Below are positions 1 through 11,400 of a DNA stretch of 55,372 nucleotides, in pieces. The notes under the pieces are model-generated. The model was given only the letters and a program-made list of their open reading frames with translations, did not search any database and had not been told where the DNA came from. This DNA is from Ectocarpus siliculosus (taxonomy: Eukaryota; Sar; Phaeophyceae; Ectocarpales; Ectocarpaceae). The position numbers and the translations under genes were made by a program. Where the stretch lies: NCBI GenBank assembly GCA_000310025.1, contig FN649754.1, positions 329,788 to 385,159 on the forward strand, given 5' to 3'. Every line of letters starts with the position of its first letter. Position 1 is the stretch's first letter.

Positions 1-343
1 AAAACAGTCAGCAAAATTGGCGGGGGGGGGGGGGGGGGGGGCGTTTGGTCTTAGTACGGGATGATTTACGGGGCGGTCTCAGTAGGTCCAAGTACGGGCT
101 TGCCGTGATAGCGCTTTTACGAACAAAACATCAAGCATTTCCCGTGGCGAGGGGAGGGGGAGGAGGGGGGGCGTTTGGTCCTAGTGCGGAATGGGTAGCG
201 GGGCGGTTTTGTCATAGTACGGGATGGGTCATATTCTACACTTGTTGTTCGAACCGAATCACCCAGTAGCAAGGTCGCCACCACCAATACCACCAGCAGC
301 AGCAGCAGCAGCAGCAGCAGTAGCAAAATCAACAGGCACTCAC
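1..343. other. low-complexity left edge, no exon identified
   Basis: The stretch has a long G run near 21-41 and a second G-rich run near 150-170. Each is followed by a similar segment (gcgtttggtc, then tagtacgggatg or tagtgcggaatg), so it looks like a diverged duplication. A (CAG)n-type triplet run lies at about 294-320. I see no exon. The stretch falls in the intron downstream of the exon ending at 344. Confidence 0.5.
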
Positions 344-3300
344 CCATCCTGAGCGTTGAACGCTTGGGAGAGAGATTCCATCGCCGTGTAGATGCGGTCT
401 GAGAGCTCAGACTCGAACTTCTCCCGGCGTCCAAGCCCGAGGGGGGACAGGCGCAGGTCGTTCAAGATAAGCCTGCAGCAGCCCATGGAGGGTCGAGTCA
501 AAAACAAGCTAGAATGCCCTCATTGTGTTCCGAGAACTTGTAGAAATGCCTCCCTTCAAAACCGAGAGTTGAAAACGCGAAGATCGAGATCCTCAAGGGG
601 TTCCGCAAAGCGTTATCCTACACAACCTCGGTACCCTCGCAGGGGGGGGGGGGGGTACTCATCGTCGTGCTTACCGTAGTCGTTTGACCAATTGACCTCG
701 CATCCCTACAAAGCCGGGAGGGAGCACGACGGGTTATCACCGGACCAGGCTCTCACATCGCCAAGCGCGAAGCGCCGTGAGGTATTCGGCGAGTCGCATG
801 GAGGGGGGTATAAATGTTTTGCATGCCTTAATTGTTAGACCAAAGACCACGCGTCCTCGAGAGCACGGAGCATGAGAGGTAAAACGGATCCGAAGAGAGT
901 ACTATAAAAGTGAGAAAAACATATAGAAGTACGATGTATACTTTCGGATTTAGACAACAATCGGAGTTTAGAGGGCAAAAGGGAAAGAGTGGCTTGTCCC
1001 CGCCATGAGAGTCGGCTAGGACAAGAAGCGTTTGAGTCAAAATAGTGTTTTAGCTTGCCCAGACCCTCCATTAAAACCGTAGCCGCTACATACAGCTGTA
1101 ATATCCCCACAGAGAACTACGGTGGGATACATACGGAATATACCATACCCCTTTAAACCGATATGTTCAAAGCTCGATTTCTTCACGGCACGGAGGAGGA
1201 TGCCACAATCGAAGGCTACATTCTCGGAAAAGCTCTCGACGAGACGGTTCAGCGACGCCATGCCCGCAACTTGCGCTGGTTTCGCTGCAGCGTTAATCTA
1301 GCTTTGATTATCGGCCAAGCGGTTGAGGTATCTCACGCGACCTTGCATACGGCTGAATTATTGGAAAATAAACGTCACTTGTACCACTTGTGAGGGTGGG
1401 TGGGTGGGTGGGTGGTGCTTTAAACGTACGCTCTCTTTCCTCCTGTTTGCCGTGTCGGCACTTGGTTGCCCGAAGAAGTGGGGACGAGAGGCACCCCTGT
1501 GTACGTGTGCTTTTGTGTGCGAACGTTCCTGGAAAATGTTTAGAACACCGTGGCGGCACGGAAAGCAGTAGCAGACAAGTGTGCTATCCTTCCGTAACCT
1601 ACGGGCATGTGACTGTTCAATGCCCCGCCCCCACCTGACTGCTTCATCTTGCTGCTCTCGCGTACGCTCCGGCCACCGATCCACGCCCTTCAGCATGGAC
1701 GCCCCCATCTTGCCAAGGGTAAACCTCTCCTCCGGAACGGCGAACCTCCTGCTGGCCGGCGTGTCGCTCATGGCCGTAGGGGAAGAGCTCCGTTCAGGCC
1801 GCCGCTGCTGCTGCTGCTGCTGTTGCTGCTGCTGCAAATCGGCATCAACGACGTGGTTACACGAACGATACAACGACAAATACCTCGAGTGATTATTGCG
1901 GGCCTGAGCTGGTTTTTTATAAGGCCGTTGGTCTTTTGTTGAAAACTTGCAGCTTCTACCACTGCTGCTGCTGCTGCTGCTGCAAATCGGCGTCAACGAC
2001 GTGGTTAAACGAACGAACAAGTGTCTCGAAGTCATTTTTGCGGGCCTGAGCTGTTTCATTGTTCAGCCCGTTGGTCTGTTGTTGAAAAATTGAAGCACCA
2101 TGTGTATAATTTATTGCCTGCGCGCATCATTTACATGCAGATTGTTGGCAAGTGTTGTATACTTTGACTTTTATTTTTCTTGATCGAGTGGGAAACAATT
2201 ATTTTACCACGCCCCGCCCAAGTTGTTTCTGTACTCTTTCCTACCTCTTCGTCCACGTTCCATTCCCAACCAAACATTACGTATGCGTACCACCTAAATG
2301 ACGGATAGGGGCCTGACGTGTGTGTGACCAGGGCCCCGAAAACACCGGGCAAGCGACATTGCACGCAAGGAGAGTACCGCAAGAGGCGGAGAGATGGACC
2401 CCCCGTAGACCTACGTGCAAAGCTCGATCGTTCCACAACCAAGATTGTCTGTACCGTACCGTATACCGTACCGTGGTATTCCGTAAGAGGCGGAGAGATG
2501 GACCCCCCTTAGTCCTACCTGCAAAGCTCGATCGTTCCACAACCAAGATTGTGCAACCACGACAAAATGGTGGGTTTGGAAACAACTCGTTGAGAGCGTT
2601 CCGTAGACGTACCGGGTTCTTTCCGCACCGCCTTGATTGTGAAGCAATCGAGCTATGAAAGTCGGTCTGGGGGGGGGTGCCATCTCTCCGCCTCTTACGT
2701 AATACCACGGTACGGTATACGGTGCGGTACAGACAATCTTGGTTGTGGAGCAATAGAGCTTTGAAAGTCGGTCTGGGGCGGGGGGGGTGCCACCTCTCCC
2801 CATCTTACGGGTAGTCGTAGTGTTTGTGTTGTGTGCTGCAATGTCATAAATTCTGGGCGTCCATCTTCTGCAACCTTCACCGTGTTCCTCCTTAAAAGAA
2901 AACAGCATTTTCGAACAAATAATTCACCTCTTCCACAGAAAAACAAAATCCGGAAAAAATTGCACCCGCACGAGGTCACACAGGGGGAAGGTAGCCGAGG
3001 AATTGACCTTGTTATTTCTCCACCTTTGCCGCGGTGCTCGCCTTTGTTTTCATCGCGAGAAGCGTTCAGCCTTGTTTTCAATCCCAGCACTTTTGAAGAA
3101 CGATCTCTCTGGTCACTGCACGGCCTCTGACATCAAATGTATAAACAATGCATAGAAACTCCTGGTATTTTTATGCCTCAACAACTAAACACTTACAACC
3201 AAAACTGTTCCAACTGTGCGTTGCGAAAAAGTGGGTTAAAAACGTCCCGTACAAAAAAAAAAAGCGTCAAGTCGCGGTACGGATCGTCACTCACGATGCG

Positions 3301-6300
3301 TATGTATCTTTCGGGGGACCATGAACACGGCAAGGGCCGGCCGCTGTAAAAACGTCCAATACAAAAAACAAACCCGTCAAGTCGCGGTACGGATCATCAA
3401 CATGATGCGTACCTTTCGAAGGACCACGGACAGGGCAAGGGCCGGCCGCTGCTGCCTCTGGGGAGAGCCTTGCTTCAACGCCATCAGCGGCCGAGGCTTG
3501 TCCACGCGCCTGGCGGAGGGCCCCGGGCGCTCCTCGCTGCAGCAGCATTAAAAAAAAAAAAAACGTCGGAATGAAGAAAAAGGGGGGGGAGGGGGGGGGT
3601 GTACAGTACAGAACGCGCACGCACTTACGAACCTCTATTGATAGTTTCGGCCGAGGCTGGGATGCTTAGTTCCCAGGGTCATGCTACGAATGGTCGCTAT
3701 ATAGGTTTTGTGCACATGATGATGAGAATGATGGTAGCAGTGAAAAGCCAAGGAGGATGATGGTCAAAGCACTCCAAAAACTTTTCCGAGCTCATAAATG
3801 GTGCTCAAGTTCAAAAATTGCTACTAATTATTAGGCTCAATTTCTTGACTCCCGGCTTCTCAAGTGCGGGGAGGTTCTGTATTCATGCCTCAGGTTTTAG
3901 ACCATTGACCACGCGTCCTCGAGAGGATGGAGCGTTGTTCCCACAGGAAGGCGGAGGCGCGGCGGGGGGCGGGGGGCGGGGGGGTTAGTGGCGGCAGTAG
4001 GCCGGCGACGGGGATGCGTTCGAAGAGTAAAAATATTTCTGCGTAAAACCTCGGATCTGCTAGAGGTAAAATAATGAATGAACAAGGCTGTTAGCCGTTC
4101 ACGATCACTCCCTATGTACATTGTACGGCTGGTACATCCCCCTCCCCCAAGGAAAAACACACCATTCGTGTGTGTATTTCTCTACAGTATAATGCTTCTT
4201 GTCGTTCAACATCTTACCCTGGATCGATTGGAAGAGCATGCAAAAAAGTCAAACGATACGTCGTTTTCGGAAAGCTCTCGAAGGGGAGGTTCCGACGCCG
4301 ACATTCTCGGCACACCCACTCTTTCTGCTGTGGAGAAAACAAGCCTTCGAAAAGGAGTCCAGGGGGTGTGGTATCTTCCGTCACCTACGGTATGCTGCCC
4401 CTGCTGTTTCGCACGGTCTCAGCCGTGCAAACATCTACACGTTTGACACGTAGTCTACCAACTAAGCACACGAGCCACCAAGTGAACTATAATTGTCAAG
4501 ATACCAATCGAAATATAACTCCCGCTCGCCGAATACCTCACGGTGCTTCGCGCTTGGTGATGTAAGAGCCTAAGTGCACTGTTGGACCGATTTCAAACCT
4601 CGACTATGTTCTCTGCACCATAAACAGCAGTGACGATGACGAAAAGGTCAGCGTTGGCACCGGCTCGTAGATAACTTTCGGGAAATTCACCATTCGACTG
4701 CGATGGCCTTTTCTTCATCGTTAAGTGATGAACCTTGAAAAACCGGACATTTGACTGCCGGAGTCCAGTGTTCGGAACTTCTCCGGTCAACAGACGTTAC
4801 ATCAGCGGCCGGTCGTTTGACGCAACCAAGCCATGCCATGTCCAATTTGGCAAAGCAAACGCAAGGGGGATGATCAGCTTCTGGTTCATCACTTGCGAAA
4901 CGCAACCTGGGCCGGCGAAAACCCGGCATTTCGTTCCGTCCCGGCATTGGTGGGATGCGGGGTGCAACGTCAAATGACTACGGCATGCGTTTACATGAGT
5001 AAGCCCGCCCGCTCGCCGAATATCTCACGGCGCTTCGCGCTTGGTGATGTAAGAGCCTGATCCAGCGAAAACCCGGCATATCGCTCCGTCCCGGCATTAT
5101 AGGAACACGAGGCCAAACGACTACACGGCATGCGTCTTCAACAGCACACGCCCCTTCCCCCATTCGCACCTTTCGGTAGACTCAGCACCAGCATCGTCGC
5201 GCTCGAAGAACCGCGCAGCGGGCGCGGAGGCGGCTGGCTTCTGGCGGCGCATGACCTCAGCAAACAAGTTCCCCAAAGGCTTGGGTGAGGCCAAACCGCT
5301 ACCGCTTCCGCCGCCCAAGAGGGAAAACGCCGGCGCCGCCGTTGTAACGGTCGGTCGCTTCGCGGGACGCTCGTCCTCCAGAGCGGGCGGCCTCTTCTGA
5401 GTGATCATCTTACGCTTGTTGCTCGTGGTTGTACCGCCGGGGGAAGGGAGGAGGGGCGGACGGACATTTTCTTGAAGCCTGTTTTCCCCGCCGCCGCCGG
5501 CGGCGCTGCTGCTGCTGCTCCTGGCGGTGATCCGGCGGCGGGAGATGGGGCCAGGCGGATGCGCCTTGACGCTCTTCCTCGCCGCGTTCATCTCCGCGAT
5601 GTAGTCGAGGGCGCTGGGTCGGCAGCAGTGTTGTTGGTTGGACGGAGGCAAGGGAGGGACGGGTCAGTGATGTACTGCTGGATCGATAGCTAGTTGTTGT
5701 TGTTCGGACAGATACAGGGGGAGGGAGGGATCAGCGAGTGCCAAGTAGTGCCTTCAGGGAAGGAGCTAAAGGAGAGACAATCTACAGCAAAAAATGCTGG
5801 AGGACTCTATTTTACTGCTGTAGTACTAAATAGTAAAATGCTGGATGATACTTACAGCAGTAGTAGTAATAGTAGTGTGCTGAGTTGTTGGATGAATACG
5901 CAGGGGGAGGGAGGGATCAGCGAGTTCCAACTATTGGCTTCAGAGAAGAGGCTAAAGGAGGTACAATCTACAGCAAATGCTGGAATCGATAGCAGTGTGT
6001 TGAGGTTGTTGTTTAGACGTAGGGATCAGCTAGTACCAAGCGGTACGTACAGCCTCCAGGGACGAGCGGCTCAAGGCTGTTGGCGGCAGCATCTACGGCA
6101 AGGAGCAAGAGCGCAACGGAACCTACATCGAGCGGCACCATGGAGCAGCATGGTGATGTGCACCTCAGAAAGCAGGGGCGCGTTTGTCAAAGGGCTTGCT
6201 GAACGCCAAGAGAGCACGAAACCCACTCAAAGTGGTGCGCGCAACGTCGTCCAACAGCTGCCGCTGACTCTCTACAACAAGAACCGGATGGCTCGGGGAG

Positions 6301-6700
6301 CCGTTATGGAATAAAATTTCTGTTAAATTTGGCACCAGGGTGAGAACAAACCACATGATTGCTTTGCTCTGCTGTTAGACTCACTCAAAGATGTTGTCAT
6401 GGTTGGGGAGGATGCTGTTCAACTCGCTCTCGGAGATGCACTCCCCCTGCGCCTGGAGCGCGCTCAATAGCATCTTCTTGTCTAGCGTCCGGTTGCGATT
6501 GTCCGCGGCGTCGGAGGACTTGCCCTTTGGGGCAGGAGAGCAACCTTTGTTGGGACTGCTGCCGCTGCGGGAGCCGGCGTCCGATGCTTCCGTCTCCATC
6601 GTGTTCGGAGAAGCCTGGCCAGACTTGTTGCTAGCCCCGTTACCCATCTTCGACTCGGGCTCACGGTTCGATCCTTGGCTGACGACGTTTGTCTGCTGCT
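344..6700 (-). CDS. unrecognised Ser/Pro-rich protein, three exons, partial
   Basis: I do not recognise this gene. Three minus-strand exons join in consistent phase. Exon a runs from about 6700 to 6385 and ends at a GTGAGT donor, so the apparent stop after its last residues is the splice site. Exon b is 5613-5170 (444 bp) and exon c is 472-344 (129 bp, GTGAGT donor). Every junction splits a codon after base 2. The protein is basic and Ser/Pro/Gly-rich, with a short helical part near the a/b junction (LDKKMLLSALQAQGE, then ALDYIAEMNAARK) and another in exon c (FESELSDRIYTAMESLSQAF). The start is unresolved. An ATG at 6647 gives MGNGAS, an N-myristoylation-like start, but the frame stays open to 6818. 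The 4.7-kb intron between b and c is full of repeats. Further exons probably lie past the left edge. Confidence 0.55.
834..1290. repeat. interspersed repeat copy (family A)
   Basis: This intronic copy shares its left end (gaccacgcgtcctcgagag) with 3900-3925. An internal segment (tctcggaaaagctctcgacgag) is shared with the copies near 4270 and 12700. No coding capacity is visible. Confidence 0.5.
1308..1900 (-). other. possible minus-strand coding stretch with polyQ
   Basis: A minus-strand frame is open here. After a glutamine run (about 1803-1835) comes a non-repetitive stretch starting MSDTPASRRFAVPEERF. Its phase does not let it serve as an exon between the flanking exons at 5170 and 472. 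It could be a separate small gene or chance. There is no recognised domain. Confidence 0.25.
1798..2090. repeat. tandem duplication carrying CTG/GCT triplet runs
   Basis: Two copies of a ~160-bp unit, starting near 1800 and 1960, each open with a CTG/GCT triplet run followed by gcaaatcggc(a/g)tcaacgacg and end near ccgttggtctgttgttgaaaa. The copies have diverged by substitutions and small indels. Long polyQ, polyS and polyL frames here come from the triplet runs. Confidence 0.75.
2360..2815. repeat. clustered direct and inverted repeats
   Basis: A unit containing gaggcggagagatgga, aaagctcgatcgttccac and aaccaagattgt occurs twice directly (about 2389-2460 and 2488-2555). It then appears in inverted orientation twice (about 2640-2700 and 2730-2815). 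The arms can fold into a hairpin around about 2600. One direct spacer holds alternating gtaccgta steps, mirrored in the inverted copy. Confidence 0.7.
2816..3896. other. intronic stretch, one small duplication, no gene seen
   Basis: I see no exon. A short direct duplication at about 3250-3350 and 3345-3450 shares cgtcaagtcgcggtacggatc and caagggccggccgctg. Homopolymer A and G runs lie at 3549-3600. Confidence 0.4.
3897..4470. repeat. interspersed repeat copy (family A)
   Basis: The left end matches 834 onward (gaccacgcgtcctcgagag). The right half (tttcggaaagctctcgaag, then a segment with cattctcggcac) matches the copy near 12690-12760. Confidence 0.5.
4520..5145. repeat. interspersed repeat copies (families B and C)
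   Basis: Family B (tcacggcgcttcgcgcttgg with flanks) occurs at about 4528-4573, 5010-5057 and inverted at about 735-800. Family C (agcttctggttcatc ... tccgtcccggcatt ... acggcatgcgtttacat) spans about 4845-5000, has a partial copy at 5055-5130, and recurs at 21938-22078. The repeats lie in the long intron of the minus-strand gene. Confidence 0.65.
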
Positions 6701-6819
6701 GGATGTCACATATGTGATGTGTGCTGGCCGGGGGTGGCTCGACCTCTGCGAGATCTACGAAAAAGAATGGGTATGCCAAACTCCCAACCGCAGACCCCCA
6801 CACGCCGGAGATCTGCAAT

Positions 6820-8488
6820 CTTGAAATCTTGACTTTTCCAGCTCTGCTTGCCGACCTCGAAGAGCGTCGAAGAGAACGATCGTGGTTGTTTTCGATTCCA
6901 CGTTCAGCACGTCAACATAACTAGAAGGGCACCGGAGTGTGGGTTCTAGTGTTGTTGCGATGCGTACGCTGTGTTGTCGGCACCTACTGCTGTAGTAGTC
7001 TGCCCACAACCAACCTCTCTCTCTCTCTCTCTCCCTTTTCTCTAAACAGATGGAGACTCTTAAGCTTCCTTGTTGTGTGTTCGTCCCACACTTATACATC
7101 ATATGTTCTGGACGCCACCACCCCACTCCTTTCGGTATATGGCTGAGGCTTCAGCCGGGGTCGCACTGGAGGAAGGTAGGAGTACAACACAGCGAAACAG
7201 ACGCACGTAAGACTTGGTACATATCATCTACGGAAAACCGAGACTGTCTCGCGGAACCATCTGCCCGATGTTCGAGAAGCCATAACATGAGCATTATTTG
7301 TCAGCCTTGCCAACGTCTGCCGAGGTGAGAGTCTCCGCAGTAGCCAGCCAGCTAGCGCGGTCGACGCTAATGATAAGCATAAAGACACATTGCTTTTCTA
7401 TTGCTTTTGGAACACGTCCAGTCAGAGATAAAGCGTGTTGATGCCTTCCTTACTGCGTTCTCAGCGATGTTGTCTTACTGCTGTACTCAAAGGGTACCTT
7501 CTAATGTCCTTACATAGTGTAGCGGTCCACCTGACGCGGATACCCTCCGTAGTCACAATTCAACTACCCAAAAAGGGTACACACACTTCGAAAAACTAGA
7601 AAATTAAAAAAACAAGGGAAATAAAGGATACACCTGGCTCAAAACTTCCAAGATTTTGAAGAATTCCGCAGCAGTGCACACAAGTGCACAACACAGCAAA
7701 AATACGGAACAAGGTGCCGTGTAATGCCGACATCAGATCCATACGATATCTCCATAGTGACACCGCCCTGCAAACGGCCTGCTGGCAAGGCCAAGTACGC
7801 AAAAAACGGACGGTCAACAAGGCTGTACCGCCATATATGATGTAGCGCATGGTTACCCACAGGGTCGAACCGAGAATAGAGTCGTCCTTGAGCGCCAAAC
7901 AACACGGGTAAGAGCACCATTACTGTAGGAGTTCTCCCCCGGGGCTACATGTAGCTCATACCAGGGAGTCAAGGAAAGAGAGCCGTGTGCACGCGATACA
8001 CATGGAAACTCGTCGGTAAAATATTCACGGCCTCTTTCGACACCTCTAACGTACCAGACAAAATTATCAAGTCGTGTGCTCTATCTGGCACATGTGCCAA
8101 CGTAGTGTGACAACCCTCAGACCCTTCCGAGTATTCTCGCCATCCCATGTTCGTAACGTTGTTTTTCTCGCAGCTTTCTTTTTCGCTACATGTCAGTATC
8201 GGCCGCCTGCTCGCAGTTCCAACCTACGGTATGATACGGCGGTCTTCTTGCCTCTCGAGCCGAATAGCCTCCATCAGGGCACGAACAGAAGACGTCCTTT
8301 CCTGCAGCGCATCCAAGCCTTACCACTCAACTGTCAACCATTTTCCATCAACATCACTACTGTTGTCCCTGGTTCAGCAGAATAAATTCTTCCACTAAAT
8401 TACCTCACAACAACGCCTCTTCAAGCCCCGAGACCCCAAATGTCAGGTTACTTTCTCTCCTGGCCCAAGACCCCCCAAAACAGGCAGG
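6820..8488. other. intergenic stretch, no gene seen
   Basis: This separates the unrecognised gene from the 3' end of the thioesterase gene. A CT dinucleotide run (about 7016-7034) is the only clear simple repeat. The 5' exons of the left gene could lie here, but I could not support one. Confidence 0.4.
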
Positions 8489-11400
8489 CTATTGGCCGTC
8501 CGGCAGCACTCTCTTGAGGAAGTCCGCAACGCTCTCCATTTCAGCATTGCTCGCTGATCATGGACGGACCCGGCATTTGGTTAAGACGTCGAAAGCGCGC
8601 AGCGATTGTGCAAGGGGGAAACGGGAAAGTTGTTGTTGTTGATGGTGCTGTAGTGGTCGTTTTTGTTGTTGACTGCATCCCGAACGGGTACAATAGTCTT
8701 TCTTTCATTGTATGGAGGTTCACAGAGAGAGATACATAGTTCGACATTCATGAGCAGGTATCTCGTTTGTACCGTCCAAGGCATGTGGTATGACACACCG
8801 TCCTTGTGGTCACAAGAAACACAAAAAACCCAGCAGCATCTGCAGCAGCAGCAGCAACAAGGAACAATAACAACAACAGCAGCAGCAGCAACAATGAACA
8901 ACAATAACAACAACAACAGCAGCAGCAGGAACAGGAACAAAAACACCAGCAGCAGCAGCAGCAGCAGCACCAGTCAAAGGAACAAGAGCAACCAGCGACA
9001 AAAAACACAGCATCGACACGACGGTAGCACCAAGATCGCACATGAATGTCCCATGCCAGTTATCGCCTCGAATGTGGTAGTCATGCCAAGCTTCTCCTTC
9101 ATGAGGGTGTGACTGAAAGGAGGAGCGCAGGGAACACGCACAAGGGGGGGTGGAACACCATACGGGAATGTATCAGATAGCATACATCAGTTAGAACCTC
9201 CACGTACGAACCTTTACTCTTAGCCGGGGAGGGGGCTCATAGTTATCTAGGTTTCAGTACAGGGGTTCTTTACCGAGATCACGAAGTGGTGCTCAAGTTC
9301 TTTTGTTAAGGCATAGAAGTGTGCGACGCTCAGTTCTCTTAAGCGGGGGCGCTAACCGCTGTGCCGCAGGTTGCATGACGTAAGAAACCACACCCGCCCA
9401 GACCGAATCTCGCAAAAAGCTCGAATTCCTCCACGACCAAGGAGACGCCAACGTTAGACGATGCGTCTCGGGAAGAATCTAGACCAGCCGGTTCAAAGGC
9501 CGCCAGTATCGGCGCCGTCACTGCTGTGATTGCTGCAGGGTAGTTGACCCTAGAAAATCGGTCGAGGGGGTGTGGTATCAAAAGCAGACTACGGTAGATA
9601 TCGGATCGGGATTCGCCAAGATCGGTACTCGCCGCGATCGGTATTTGCCGCTGCCACTTCTGGGTAGAGACAACGGAACGGTATTTAATGTGAATACAAC
9701 AACAACAACTTCATAAGGATGTCGGGACACCCTGGGCATCGCGACTTCCTTTCATATACAGGACAAACGGTCCGCTAGAGATAAAGAGACAAAATAACGC
9801 CTCCTTCACCGTATCCTGCTGTGTACCACTCGCCTATGTTGGCCCCACGTGAACTGTACCACTTCGTCCCGCGTTCCGTGAAACTGGGCCACGGGAATGT
9901 CCTTGGATGCGCTGCCCAGGGCTGTCGGGTAGTCCTTGTTGAGAGGGATCCAGGTGCTGCATGCCACGCAACCTGCGTTGTTATTCAGCCAACCATGTGT
10001 AAGAGATATCCGGGAATCGTTCGCAAGACAATCAGAGGTGCACCACGGTTTTTTCGCGAGTTCGCGGATGACAGAACGTGAACTCCTGAAGCGCCAATTC
10101 GACACTGCACCCACCAAAGTTCGTCAAATCAGTCCAAGACGCTGGCCTAGATAAAAAGAAGGGTACACGTCTAATCCCCACACCACCTGGGACAAAAAAC
10201 AAACAAACAACACCCCGACCTACCGAATCCCAACTGAAAAAAAAGCACCCTACGACAACTCAGCCGCTGAGGGAACCTGCTAGAGGTTCCGTGGCTCGAA
10301 GGCAGAAGTGCAGTGCCACCGCACCCCCCTGCGAAAATCCCCCGACCACCATTCGCGTACTCTCCTTCCCCTTGGCCTTTTCCGCTTCCAAGATGGCCCG
10401 GACTCGATCGGCGCTGGCGTTGAACCCCTGCGCCCAAGAAATTGTTTGCGGCTCGAATTATTTTTTGTCCAGAGCGGAAGGTCTCGTCATCTGCTGTCTT
10501 CTCATGGAAAGACCGTCCAGACTTATACCCAGGGAACCTTTGCTTCCCGATTAGCCGAAAACGATTGCGCCACGATAAAAAGATAATAACCTCTTACTTT
10601 GCCCCGAGGCTCGTTTGTTGTTGGTCTATGGAATGGAAAACCCAACAGCGACTATACCGGTAGCGTGGGGCGCTTGACTGAGAACCTTCCCGTAATACCG
10701 CCCTGTTCCAAACACTCCTCGGGAATCCAGAATTTCTACCTTCCTGCAGCCACAACACCGTATCTTTCTCCGGTATCCGCTTAGCGTCCCTTCGCACGGT
10801 CATACCAACATATCTCTTACATTATGCGCTTAGTGTACCTTCCTTCAGCCATTACCGCTACAAGTACGTAGGGCTTGTGTGCACTACAGAAGTCGCCCGC
10901 AATTCAAAGCCTCTGATCGAGGCGGGGGTTCTTAGTTCCTGTGGTGTAATACAAATCGCCACTAAATAGGCTTCAGTGAAGAGCTTCTCCTAAGGCGCAC
11001 AAACGGTGCTCCAGTTCTTGCGTTGGGTACGAAGTATTGAGATTTTTTTTTCATCACTTTAAAACAGCGCTCACACACATTTTTATCTTTAATCTTGTTT
11101 TGTTTTATTTTGATCGGTTTCCTAGGGCTCCTTTTCTCGACCGGTCGGTGCGGTAGCTGTTCTTTTCTTTCTATCATTTCGTTTTCTTCCGAGTGGTTTG
11201 TACCCAATTTTTGTTTCGTTTCCCTGCGGCGTCGTATGTGCCGGGTTTTGCGACCACGGGCTCCCCATTGTTGTGGACTATAGAGCTAATGTGAGAAACA
11301 ACAACAACAACAACAACAACACACGCAGCAACTCAGGCCGCCCAAGGATGAAGTCAATATTGCCTGCCCAAAACCAAAAACATTCCCCAAACCTAAAACC

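Noticed and set aside
8581-9112. Long polyQ, polyC and polyL frames on both strands
   Set aside because: They translate a CAG/CAA microsatellite lying between the last two exons of the thioesterase gene.
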